Positions 24,806-37,979 of a DNA stretch of 37,979 nt are shown piece by piece. A program made the position numbers and the translations under genes. Origin of the DNA: Streptomyces phyllanthi (GTDB lineage: Bacteria; Actinomycetota; Actinomycetes; Streptomycetales; Streptomycetaceae); contig NZ_VJZE01000034.1 in the NCBI RefSeq assembly GCF_009377205.1, positions 1 to 37,979 on the forward strand, in the 5' to 3' direction. Every line of letters begins with the position of its first letter. Position 1 is the first letter of the stretch. Under the pieces are notes generated by a model, which had not been told where the DNA came from, did not search any database, and worked only from the letters and a program-made list of their open reading frames with translations.

Positions 24806-25945
24806 GTGAGCCATGCAATCCGGAGGGCCAGCGAACTGGCCCTGGATGAGACGACGGTCACCGCACTTCGGGCCGCGCTGAAGACCACCGCCGACGAGGT
24901 CGTCCAGGCGATCATCGACGAGGTCCCTCCCTACGCCAACGCCCTTTCGGGCCGCATGGGCGGCACCATCCGCCGAGCCGTCCGCACCGCCCTGGGGCAC
25001 TACCTGGACCTCGCGAGCGGGAACGCCACAGGCGGCGACGCCGGTGACGCAGCCTACGAGCTGGGCCGCGGCGAGGTGCGCGCCGGCCGTTCGATGGACG
25101 CCCTCCTCAGCGCCTACCGCGTCGGCGCCCGCGTGGCCTGGCGATGCCTGGCAGCCGGTGCCGTACCCGCAGGTCTGCCCGCCGCCGAGGTCGCCAAGTT
25201 CGCCGAGCTGACCTTCGCCTACATCGACGAGCTCTCCGCCGCGAGCGCCGCGGGGCACGCCGACGAACTGGCCGCCCGGGGCCGGGCTCACGAGCGCCAC
25301 CTGGAACACCTGGCCCGCGACCTCCTCGCCGGCGCGAGCCCGGACGTGCTGCTGGCCTCTGCGCAACGGGCCGGATGGCAGCCTCCGGGTTCGCTGACCG
25401 CGGTCCTGCTGCCCGCCGCCCAGGCCCGGCCTGCCTACCGCGCGCTCGACCCGGGCACCCTCGTCCTCGACGATCTGCCGGACGCCACCGGTGTGCTGCT
25501 CGTCCCCGACGCCGACCGATCACATCTCTTGAGGCAGCTGACCGACCGCACCGCCGTGGTCGGCCCGGCCCGGCCATGGACTCGAGCGTCCGCCTCGTAC
25601 GCACGAGCCGTACGCGCCCGCTCCCTCTCCTCTGATATCCGCGACACCGAGGACCACCTGCCCGAGCTGGTGCTGAGCGCCGACGTGGACGCGCTCGCAG
25701 ACCTGCGTGCCCGGGCCCTCGCACCGTTGCGGACCTTGCCTGTCGCGACCGCACGGCGGCTGGAGGAGACGTTGCGGGCGTGGCTGCTGCACCAGGGCAG
25801 GCGGGAGGAGGTGGCGGCGGCGCTGTTCGTCCATCCCCAGACCGTCCGGTACCGGATGTCGCAGCTGCGGGAGGTGTTTCCGGATCTCGCATCGCCGCAC
25901 CGGGTCCTTGAACTGACGCTGGCGGTCGGTCTTCGGGGCAGCTGA
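24806..25945 (+). CDS. PucR/CdaR-type transcriptional regulator
   Basis: A 379-residue regulator. The N-terminal half is a helical sensor-like region (EVPPYANALSGRMGGTIRRAV, ELGRGEVRAGRSMDALLSAYRVGARVAWR) typical of Streptomyces PucR-family proteins beside desaturase operons; a central degenerate GGDEF-like region lies around residues 180-290, and the C-terminal HTH_30 domain reads LEETLRAWLLHQGRREEVAA followed by HPQTVRYRMSQLREVFPDL. I chose GTG (MSHAIRRASEL) because AGGGA lies 7 bases upstream; a TTG seven codons earlier is in frame. Divergence from the desaturase operon across a short repeat-bearing gap suggests that it controls that operon and itself, probably in response to a fatty acyl signal. 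Confidence 0.9.
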   Translation: MSHAIRRASELALDETTVTALRAALKTTADEVVQAIIDEVPPYANALSGRMGGTIRRAVRTALGHYLDLASGNATGGDAGDAAYELGRGEVRAGRSMDALLSAYRVGARVAWRCLAAGAVPAGLPAAEVAKFAELTFAYIDELSAASAAGHADELAARGRAHERHLEHLARDLLAGASPDVLLASAQRAGWQPPGSLTAVLLPAAQARPAYRALDPGTLVLDDLPDATGVLLVPDADRSHLLRQLTDRTAVVGPARPWTRASASYARAVRARSLSSDIRDTEDHLPELVLSADVDALADLRARALAPLRTLPVATARRLEETLRAWLLHQGRREEVAAALFVHPQTVRYRMSQLREVFPDLASPHRVLELTLAVGLRGS

Positions 25946-26304
25946 CGCGTACGTCGACCGTCCACGAGCGGTCCAGGAATCGTGCCTCGTCCTCGGTGCC
26001 ATCAGCTGGCTCATGCGTGAAGCCCGTCGGGGGCGCTGTCTCTGAGAAGCGCGGTGGCGGATACGGCTCGACTGGATCCGGTGGACGAGACGCACCGGCC
26101 CGCTCGTCGACGCGCCGGCGAGGCGGCCAGGCCGGGTCACCAGGGGCGGGGGGCCGGGCCGCTCGCGCCGGGGACCACCGTGGTTCTGCGACGGCCCCGT
26201 GCCTCCCTTCCGACAGGTCAACCGGACGACCGACCGGGCCGGCCTGGCACACCGCGCAAGGGATGATGGGGATGGAATGACGGAACGTGAGGTCAGGAGC
26301 TTTC
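25946..26304. other. Intergenic stretch before the thioredoxin-like gene
   Basis: About 360 bases. Frames are open on both strands as expected at this GC content, but none has a start signal or recognisable motif. The right end carries the ribosome site of the next gene. Confidence 0.4.
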
Positions 26305-26643
26305 ATGGCGAAGCGGGTTCACCGACCCCGTGAGGACGCGGAGTTCGATTTCATCCTCGGGATGAGCGGAGTTCCGGTCCTCGCATACTTCACCGGGACA
26401 TGGCCCAAGGCAATCGAGCCCTGCCGGGTGATGGACCTCGTCGTGGGTGGCATCGCCGACGACTACACGGGCCGCCTGACGGTCGTCCGCGCCGACATCA
26501 CGCGTTGTCCGGCCGCGACCGAGCGATACGGGATCACCGGAGCCCCGTCCTGCGTCCTGCTGAAGGAGGGAGAGGCGGTGGCGCACGGCACGGGGCCCAT
26601 GACCATCGCCGAGGTACGGAAGTTCCTGGACGGCCACCTCTGA
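26305..26643 (+). CDS. Thioredoxin-fold protein lacking the CxxC active site
   Basis: A 112-residue soluble thioredoxin-fold protein. The beta-alpha-beta start VPVLAYFTGTWPKAIEPCRVM aligns with the thioredoxin core, but where thioredoxins have W-C-G-P-C it has T-W-P-K-A-I-E-P-C, so no CxxC is present; the cis-Pro region GITGAPSCVLLKEGEAV and the C-terminal helix (TIAEVRKFLDGHL) are kept. Cys also occurs in ITRCPA and PSCV, so a non-standard thiol role cannot be excluded. Family members may bind proteins rather than catalyse disulfide exchange. CAGGAG gives the start. It is convergent with the PKS gene, about 200 bases from its end, with no evident shared operon. Confidence 0.85.
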   Translation: MAKRVHRPREDAEFDFILGMSGVPVLAYFTGTWPKAIEPCRVMDLVVGGIADDYTGRLTVVRADITRCPAATERYGITGAPSCVLLKEGEAVAHGTGPMTIAEVRKFLDGHL

Positions 26644-26850
26644 GCGGCCGCTGCGGCACGTGGCCGCGACGCCCGTCACGTCTCGTCCATGGGAGCTGCG
26701 CCGCCTGAGACACCTTGGGGCTGACACACCCCCACAGGTCACATAACGCCGTCGACAACCTGCTCCCAGGCGACCACAGCAGCGGCTCCGGGGCAGGTCG
26801 TCGAGCGGGGGACAGGCAAGCGGGCCGCCATCCACCTTCCGTGCTTCACC

Positions 26851-33177
<6,327 letters not shown>

Positions 33178-33179
33178 CG

Positions 33180-33290
33180 TCACAGCCCTCCCGCACGCGC
33201 CATGAGTCGGCGCTGCATTGCCACTTCGGCGTTGTCGTGCCCGGACGGGCCGGTTGAATGGACAGAGCCAACCAAAGCGTTGTTGCTCAT
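33180..33290 (-). CDS. Possible 36-residue ORF overlapping the PKS start region
   Basis: The frame [20 protein letters not shown]... ends ARAGGL with a TGA that falls within the PKS ribosome-site/start region (GGGAGGGCTGTGACGATG). If translated it would be coupled to the PKS as a leader peptide. Only a weak GGA precedes its ATG and codon bias is modest, and the same frame runs on from the polymerase relic upstream. It may simply be chance. Confidence 0.2.
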   Translation of the reverse strand: MSNNALVGSVHSTGPSGHDNAEVAMQRRLMARAGGL

Positions 33291-33354
33291 TTGTTGTCCG
33301 GCGTTGCGCTGAGCTCCGGACTCATGCTCGTGCAGGTGCCGTACACCCAAGATC

Positions 33355-33574
33355 ACTGCGTGCACCTGGCCGCGTACCAGCAGCAGCCCGGAGCGGAACA
33401 CGGTGCGCGACGTGCTCGTGAGAGTCCTCGAGGACGGCGATGCCGACCAGGCCGGAGCCGTCCTCCGGCGTGCAGAAGACGATTCGCTTGCCGGACGGGA
33501 TGGGCGGCGTCGGCGTCGGTCGCGCCGAGTTCGCGCAGCAGCCGGTGGTGGTGCTCCACGGCCTGGCCGACCAT
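33355..33574 (-). pseudogene. Fragment of an error-prone DNA polymerase (DnaE2-like), C-terminal region
   Basis: Three frames together give a DnaE-type C-terminus: GQAVEHHHRLLRELGATDAD, then SGKRIVFCTPEDGSGLVGI with AVLEDSHEHVA in a second frame, then RTVFRSGLLLVRGQV in a third. DnaE2-like proteins have H-H-x-L-L-x-E-L-G-x-T, S-G-K-R-V-I-F-x-T-(L/P)-(E/D)-D-x-(S/T)-G-L-V-D and T-V-F-H-S-x-L-L-L-V-R-G-x-V in this order. The middle OB-fold piece is shortened, and two frameshifts separate the blocks. It lies in the gap between the PKS and tap, and overlaps neither. Part of that gap must still hold the promoters of both genes. Confidence 0.65.
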
Positions 33575-33575
33575 A

Positions 33576-33624
33576 ATCCAAGGGTAAATAATGAGCTATA
33601 TCCAAGGCTAATTTGTGCTAGCGT
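33576..33624 (+). promoter_or_regulatory. AT-rich tap promoter region with a direct repeat
   Basis: ATCCAAGGGTAA (33576-33587) and ATCCAAGGCTAA (33600-33611) form a 12-bp direct repeat (11 of 12 match) with a 24-base step in the most AT-rich stretch of the neighbourhood. TAGCGT at 33619-33624 could be the -10 element, placing the second repeat near the -35. The repeat may be an operator for tap-tpg or another DNA-binding site. Confidence 0.4.
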
Positions 33625-33641
33625 GCGGATCGGAGGTGCGT

Positions 33642-35873
33642 ATGCCGAACCAGCCGAGTCAGGACGAGCTCTTCGCGGCGGTGGACGAACTGCTGGCAGG
33701 CGAGCCGGAGTTGCCCCCGCCCGCGGAGCGGTCCCGACTGCGTGAGGCGGCTGGTGTCACGCAGGCCCGGCTGGCCCAGGTGCTGCGGACCACGACGCAG
33801 ACCGTGAAGAACTGGGAGAACGGCAGGTCCGAGCCGCGCCCCCCGCGCCGTCAGGCGTACTTGCGGCTGCTGGAGGGCTGGGCGGCGAAGGAACCGGGCG
33901 CCGAGTCCGTGCCGGAGACCTTCGCGGATCCCGCGCCCGCACCGAAACAGCCTGCGCCCGTCGACGGGCCTGCTGACGACGCGGCGCCGGTGCCCGCGAG
34001 CTCCCCACGCCCTCACCGGCCTGCTTCTGCTGCGCCCCGTCCGGCCGGGGCTCCGAGGCCGACGCCGACGTCACGGCGTCCTGCCAGGCCGAAGGCGGCC
34101 GTGCCTGTGGCCGATGCCCGGTCCCTGAACGGTCCTCTCGCTGTGCTGGACGGGGACGGTACGGCGTACTGCCTCGGCGGTGTCCTGCTGGAGTGCGCGG
34201 CGACCACGATTCCGCAGTTGGTGGAGTGGGTGTTGAAGGAGTCGGGGATCGGCGCGGCTCGGCTGCACCGGCACGGCAAGGACTCCGACCCGCTGATCGT
34301 GCTGACCGCCTCGGCTGCCGCGCGGTTCGGGCTGCCGGACCGGCTGGAGGACCGCCGGGGCTTGCGCTTGGCGGAGGACCACCCGGTCATCAAGCAACTC
34401 ACCAAGGCCAAGTGGAAGTTGACCCAGCGGGGGTTCGGGCCGTGGCCGCGGATCTACCGGCCCGCGCAGGGCGGCCGACGGCAGTGCGTGCAGCTGGCGG
34501 TCCTGCAGTGGGACGCCCTCGACACCCGCGCGTGGGGCGACGCCGCGACCTTGCACCCCGCTGATCTGGCCCGTGTCCTGGGCGTGTTCGCATCTCGGGT
34601 GCTCACGCCGCGCGGCTCGACGGCCGTGACGGGCCTGGAGCTGATGACGGCGCTGCGGCCGCCGACCCGGCCGGTCAAGGACGAGGCGAGTGGCGAGTGG
34701 GTGTCCGGTCCGAACCCGGGCGCACTCGCCCGGCCGGTGGACCCGGCGCCGCCGGAGGCCCCGCCCGAGCATCCGGTCGCACAGGGCTGGGAGGGCGGCT
34801 TCCTCGACGAGGAGGCCTACCAGTGGGTGCGCGACCCGCAACTGCTGTCGGACGAGGAGTGCCTGCTGCCCTGGGCGGTGGGCATCGACATCAACACCGC
34901 CTTCCTCGCCGCCGCCGCCCGCCTCACCGTCGGCCTGAGCGAGCCCGTGCACCACGCCGCTCCCGCCTTCGACAAGAAGGTCCCCGGCACCTGGCTGGTG
35001 GACCTGAGCCACATCGAGCTGGACCCCCGCCTGCCCAACCCCTTCACCCCGACCGGCCTGCGTCCCGAGGGGCCCGGCTGGTACACCACCCCGACCGTGG
35101 CGTACGCCGAGGAACTCGGCTACGAGATCCGTCCGATCGAGGCGTACCTGCGCGAGGAGACGGGCGCGTACCTGGACCCGTGGCACGACCGGCTCAAGGA
35201 CGCCTACCTCACCACCAGCGCCGACATGGGTATCCCCGCCGACAAGGACACCGACCCGGCCGCGTTCCTGAACGCCATGGCGCTGCACAAGACGTACGCG
35301 GCCGCCGACGACACCGACCTCGATGCGCTGCGCGCTGCACTCGCCGAACTGCCCGCAGGCCGCGCCGACAGAGGCGACGACGATCTGGCGGCCGCGGTCC
35401 GCCGGCACCGGCAGGGCGCGATGGTGCTCTCGGCGGTCAAGTCGACGGTCAAGGGCGGCATCGGCAAACTCCGCGAACGCCCGCAGGGCCGTCACTACCG
35501 TGACGGTGAGCGCTGGCCTGCCCTGGAGCGCCCCACCTGGCGGCCCGACATCCGCGCGGCCGTCATCGCGAAGGCGCGGGTGAACATGCACCGCAAGATG
35601 GCCAGGCTCGCCGCCCTGACCCATGCCCACCCGCTGGCGGTGCTGTCGGACTGCGTCGTCTACGCCAGCCGAGGCCCCTCCCCGCTGCACGTCCTGCCGG
35701 CCAACGGCGACGGTACTCCCGTCTACGGCACCTTCCGCGTCGGGGCGAACCCGGGATTCTGCAAGCTGGAGGGTGTCCAGGAGATGGCGTGGGCGGTCGA
35801 CCTGATCGAACAGGGCTACAACCCCGCCCGTCATATCAAGGGCGGCGACGCTGTCCTGGACGAAGGGGAGTAG
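33642..35873 (+). CDS. tap: Telomere-associated protein Tap
   Basis: Tap binds the 3' overhang at Streptomyces telomeres, recruits Tpg for end patching and is reported to have priming activity. The 743-residue product begins with a lambda-type HTH (about 35-62: GVTQARLAQVLRTTTQTVKNW), then a Pro/Ala-rich linker (about 85-160), then the large conserved part. That part holds WAVGIDINTAFLAAAARL with Asp416, KSTVKGGIGKLRERPQG near 605-620, and LAVLSDCVVYASRG with Asp670; their order and spacing recall motifs A, B and C of a polymerase palm. GGAGGTG precedes the ATG. The tpg start lies 3 bases past the stop, so the genes are coupled. Presence implies a linear replicon. Confidence 0.92.
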   Translation: MPNQPSQDELFAAVDELLAGEPELPPPAERSRLREAAGVTQARLAQVLRTTTQTVKNWENGRSEPRPPRRQAYLRLLEGWAAKEPGAESVPETFADPAPAPKQPAPVDGPADDAAPVPASSPRPHRPASAAPRPAGAPRPTPTSRRPARPKAAVPVADARSLNGPLAVLDGDGTAYCLGGVLLECAATTIPQLVEWVLKESGIGAARLHRHGKDSDPLIVLTASAAARFGLPDRLEDRRGLRLAEDHPVIKQLTKAKWKLTQRGFGPWPRIYRPAQGGRRQCVQLAVLQWDALDTRAWGDAATLHPADLARVLGVFASRVLTPRGSTAVTGLELMTALRPPTRPVKDEASGEWVSGPNPGALARPVDPAPPEAPPEHPVAQGWEGGFLDEEAYQWVRDPQLLSDEECLLPWAVGIDINTAFLAAAARLTVGLSEPVHHAAPAFDKKVPGTWLVDLSHIELDPRLPNPFTPTGLRPEGPGWYTTPTVAYAEELGYEIRPIEAYLREETGAYLDPWHDRLKDAYLTTSADMGIPADKDTDPAAFLNAMALHKTYAAADDTDLDALRAALAELPAGRADRGDDDLAAAVRRHRQGAMVLSAVKSTVKGGIGKLRERPQGRHYRDGERWPALERPTWRPDIRAAVIAKARVNMHRKMARLAALTHAHPLAVLSDCVVYASRGPSPLHVLPANGDGTPVYGTFRVGANPGFCKLEGVQEMAWAVDLIEQGYNPARHIKGGDAVLDEGE

Positions 35874-35876
35874 GCC

Positions 35877-36467
35877 ATGGTCCGCCGCATCCGCCCGGCA
35901 GGCGCCGACGCAGACGACGCCCTCGTCAACGAGGCCGTCGACCGCGCAGGCGAGGAGGTCTTCACCCGCCAGCCGCCCAAGACTCTCAAGGGCCGCATCA
36001 ACTTCCTGCTGGGCAGGCTGAAGACGACCAAGGCGGTTGCTCAGGAACTCGGTGTCACCCAGCGCTCCGTGGAGCGCTACCGCACCGGCGAGCGGAAACA
36101 CCCGCCCAAGGCGATCGCCGACCGGATCGACGCGGCGGTGCGTGCCCGCTGGCAGCCGAAGGTTCGTGACCGGCGTCGCAAGCAGGCCGCCACCACGACC
36201 GGGATCACCGTGGAGGCCCGCGCACGCTTCGGCTACACCGCGCCCATCGGCACCACCGACGACGGCCGCATGCGACGCATCACCGTCCATCTGCCGGCCG
36301 AGTACGCCCGGCGCCTCTTCGACGCCCAGAGGGGAATCGGAGCCGAGAGCCCCAACGAGGTCATCGCCGAAGGCCTCCAGGAGATGTACTTCAAGGACCA
36401 CGGACGCCGCGCAGACCAGCTTGAGGTCGAGTTCACCGACATCGACTACATCGATGTCTCCTTCTGA
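35877..36467 (+). CDS. tpg: Telomere terminal protein Tpg
   Basis: Tpg is covalently attached to the 5' DNA ends of Streptomyces linear chromosomes and plasmids and acts as protein primer for end patching. The 196-residue product has PPKTLKGRINFLLGRLKTTK, an HTH (VAQELGVTQRSVERYRTG, about 54-71), a basic region (RARWQPKVRDRRRKQAATTT, about 89-108), RARFGYTAPIGTTDDGR with Thr121, and an acidic end (FTDIDYIDVSF). A Thr near position 114 of the S. coelicolor protein is known to be the nucleotide-linked residue; the Thr in FGYT or one of those just before it would be the counterpart, which I could not align. GGGGAG precedes the ATG. It is coupled to tap. Confidence 0.92.
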   Translation: MVRRIRPAGADADDALVNEAVDRAGEEVFTRQPPKTLKGRINFLLGRLKTTKAVAQELGVTQRSVERYRTGERKHPPKAIADRIDAAVRARWQPKVRDRRRKQAATTTGITVEARARFGYTAPIGTTDDGRMRRITVHLPAEYARRLFDAQRGIGAESPNEVIAEGLQEMYFKDHGRRADQLEVEFTDIDYIDVSF

Positions 36468-36723
36468 CGGAGCCCGGCAGCGTGCGGCGCCACGACAGCC
36501 TGAGCCGCTGGGTGCCGATATGGGGGCCCAGCCGGGGCAGCAGCCGAAAGCTCTGGCCGACCTGCGCGCCCGCGCCCGCGCCTGCGTCCGCATCCGCACC
36601 CGCCCCGCACGAAAAACGGCATGCCGGCTCGAGGACCTCTTCCGGCAAGGCACCGGTCCGCACCGCTCCACGTATCCGTGAAACCGGGGCCAAGGCATCC
36701 GCGGCCCGTGCGAGACTCCGTCG

Positions 36724-37674
36724 ATGACCTCGCAGACGATCAACGCGGAAGCCTCGGGCACGTGGACACTCGGCGATCTGACCGTCAACCGTCTCGGATT
36801 CGGGGCGATGCGGCTGACGGGCAGCGCCGCCTTCCACCACGGCACGCCGACCGACCGTGGCCGGTCGATCGCCGTGCTGCGGCAGGCGATCGATCTCGGC
36901 GTCAACCACATCGATACGGCCGCCTTCTACTTCTCGTCCCTGCGCTCCGCCAACGAGCTCATCAACAGCGCGTTGAACCCGTACCCGGACGACCTGGTCA
37001 TCGTGACCAAGGTCGGCCCGCACCGCGAGTACTCGGGGGAGTGGGGCACCGCGGCCCGGCCCGACCAGCTGCGCGGCCAAGTGGAGGAGAACCTGCGCCA
37101 GTTGGGCCGCGACCACCTCGACGTGGTGAACCTGCGCCGGATGCGGCAGGACTCCATCGCCGAGCACTTCGGTGCCCTGGCCGAACTGCGGGACGCCGGG
37201 CTGATCCGGCATCTGGGCATCTCCGCCGTCGAGCCCCGGCACCTCGCGGAGGCGCAGGCCATCGCGCCCGTGATGTGTGTGCAGAACATGTACGGTCTCG
37301 ACGCCTCGGACGCCTCGGACGCCTCGGACGCCTCGGACGCCTCGGACGCCTCGGACGCCGGGGCCGACGAGGTCCTGCGGCTCTGCGGTGAACAGGGCAT
37401 CGCCTTCGTGCCGTTCTTCGCGATCGCAGGGAAGGGCGGTGCGCGGGGTGCGACATCCGCGTACGACGACGAGGTGCTCGAGATCGCCCGCGCCCACGGG
37501 GCGACTCCGGCCCAGGTCCGCCTGGCCTGGACCCTCCAGCAGGGGCCGCACGTCCTCGCGATCCCCGGCACGGGCAACCCGGACCACCTGGCGGAGAACG
37601 TGGCCGCGGGCGCGCTCCGTCTCACGGCCGACGCGCTGGCCCGCCTCGACAGGCTGCGGCAGACGGCCGGCTGA
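36724..37674 (+). CDS. Aldo/keto reductase with an internal minisatellite
   Basis: This 316-residue AKR-superfamily protein has the barrel order HIDTAAFYFSSLRSANELI (Asp, Tyr), VIVTKVGPHR (Lys), LDVVNLRRM and RLAWTLQQGPHVLAIPGTGNPDHL. The tetrad His is replaced by Asn in VVNLR, which is usual for one actinobacterial AKR subgroup, so the enzyme may still be active. After MYGLD, six copies of D-A-S (from a 9-bp DNA repeat) sit in the loop where homologues have a short charged stretch; the loop is near the surface. No strong ribosome site precedes MTSQTINAE. It follows tpg by about 255 bases and no functional link with it is evident. Substrate unknown. Confidence 0.9.
   Translation: MTSQTINAEASGTWTLGDLTVNRLGFGAMRLTGSAAFHHGTPTDRGRSIAVLRQAIDLGVNHIDTAAFYFSSLRSANELINSALNPYPDDLVIVTKVGPHREYSGEWGTAARPDQLRGQVEENLRQLGRDHLDVVNLRRMRQDSIAEHFGALAELRDAGLIRHLGISAVEPRHLAEAQAIAPVMCVQNMYGLDASDASDASDASDASDASDAGADEVLRLCGEQGIAFVPFFAIAGKGGARGATSAYDDEVLEIARAHGATPAQVRLAWTLQQGPHVLAIPGTGNPDHLAENVAAGALRLTADALARLDRLRQTAG
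37300..37353 (+). repeat. 9-bp tandem repeat (GACGCCTCG x6) inside the aldo/keto reductase gene
   Basis: Six perfect copies, then a seventh diverged one (GACGCCGGG), keep the reading frame and encode (Asp-Ala-Ser)6. Loss or gain of units by slippage would lengthen a loop without breaking the protein. Confidence 0.95.
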
Positions 37675-37979
37675 GCGCTTCCGCCTCCCCGGCTGTCGCC
37701 TACAGGGCGGTTCACGCTGCTCGTGCCACGCCTGCACCGCGTGCGGCCTTGCGGCGGGGTGGGGGTTCGGGGTGTCGGAGTGCCTGGGCTGAAAAGCCGG
37801 GCCCGAAAAGCGGGGGCGAAGGGCCGGCGCCCCTGGAGGGAAGTCCCCCTGCTCGAGTGAAGCCGAGAGTGTGAGGAGTTGAGGTACGACTGACGACCAG
37901 GCCGAGGTGTACGGGACGTTCACCGCGGTGCCCACGCGCTCGACGGCGGGGTAACCCCACGCCCCCACGCCCCCGCGCC
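37675..37979. other. Right-edge region without a recognised gene
   Basis: About 300 bases after the aldo/keto reductase. Open frames exist on both strands, but I see no start signal or family motif. It could be the upstream region of a gene beyond the window. No telomere-type palindrome array was recognised, so the replicon end is probably not here. Confidence 0.4.

Noticed and set aside
25107..26306. 399-codon minus-strand open frame across the PucR gene
   Set aside because: It is Arg/Ala/Pro-rich antisense sequence lacking any domain.
36433..37968. 511-codon minus-strand open frame opposite the right-hand aldo/keto reductase
   Set aside because: It is the antisense shadow of a gene with clear AKR motifs; its repetitive Gly-Val-Arg run is only the complement of the 9-bp repeat.
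37675..37979. Telomere or terminal palindromes at the right edge
   Set aside because: Although tap-tpg is near, no array of palindromes with short loops is seen; only small hairpins such as GGCT-GAAA-AGCC occur.

Overview
The window is high-GC actinobacterial DNA, almost certainly Streptomyces. Third codon positions are strongly G/C-rich, Shine-Dalgarno sequences are of the GGAGG/GAAGG type, and the gene content is typical: GlgE/GlgX, DUF5133, DUF6223, snapalysin, a PucR regulator and type I PKS. A tap-tpg pair, the genes that serve telomere replication of linear Streptomyces replicons, sits at 33.6-36.5 kb. This places the window in a chromosome arm or on a large linear plasmid. Scattered, decayed transposase and polymerase fragments fit a subtelomeric or accessory setting. 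No rRNA, tRNA, CRISPR array or intact insertion sequence was seen.

Layout. 1-4.1 kb: glycogen/trehalose metabolism, with glgE running off the left edge, a DUF5133 gene, then an ATP-binding-like protein coupled to glgX. 4.0-7.0 kb: a minus-strand run of a fructosamine-kinase-like enzyme, an aldo/keto reductase and a two-domain VOC protein. 7.2-11.6 kb: an exported beta-helix protein, a 1.3-kb non-coding stretch with strong hairpins, and two IPT/TIG-repeat proteins without signal peptides. 11.6-16.5 kb: two methyltransferases, a secreted Cys-containing protein, a 487-residue surface protein lying between two transposase scars, and a DUF6223 membrane protein. 16.8-19.9 kb: a NarL-type two-component system, a ComB-like phosphatase and a third transposase remnant. 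20.0-22.2 kb: snapalysin, a DUF3060 lipoprotein and a frameshifted MarR gene. 22.5-26.6 kb: an acyl desaturase and its ferredoxin reductase, divergent from a PucR-type regulator, then a thioredoxin-fold protein lacking CxxC. 26.9-33.2 kb: one large, fully reducing PKS module. 33.3-37.7 kb: a DnaE-like fragment, tap, tpg and an aldo/keto reductase carrying a 9-bp minisatellite.

How the parts may work together. GlgX debranches alpha-glucan and GlgE extends glucan from maltose-1-phosphate, so the left end is a glucan-handling locus. The desaturase and reductase form an electron-transfer pair like mycobacterial Rv3229c/Rv3230c and are probably controlled by the divergent PucR regulator. The PKS has the length and domain order (KS-AT-DH-ER-KR-ACP) of mycocerosic acid synthase and a methylmalonyl-type AT motif, so it may make methyl-branched acyl chains; its product and partners are unknown. 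Tap and Tpg prime and cap the replicon ends.

The most interesting leads are the stand-alone Mas-like PKS, the polymerase-like motifs inside Tap with its repeat-bearing AT-rich promoter, the evenly spaced CGCAGG repeats beside the PucR gene, and the hairpin-rich non-coding block at 8.5-9.0 kb.
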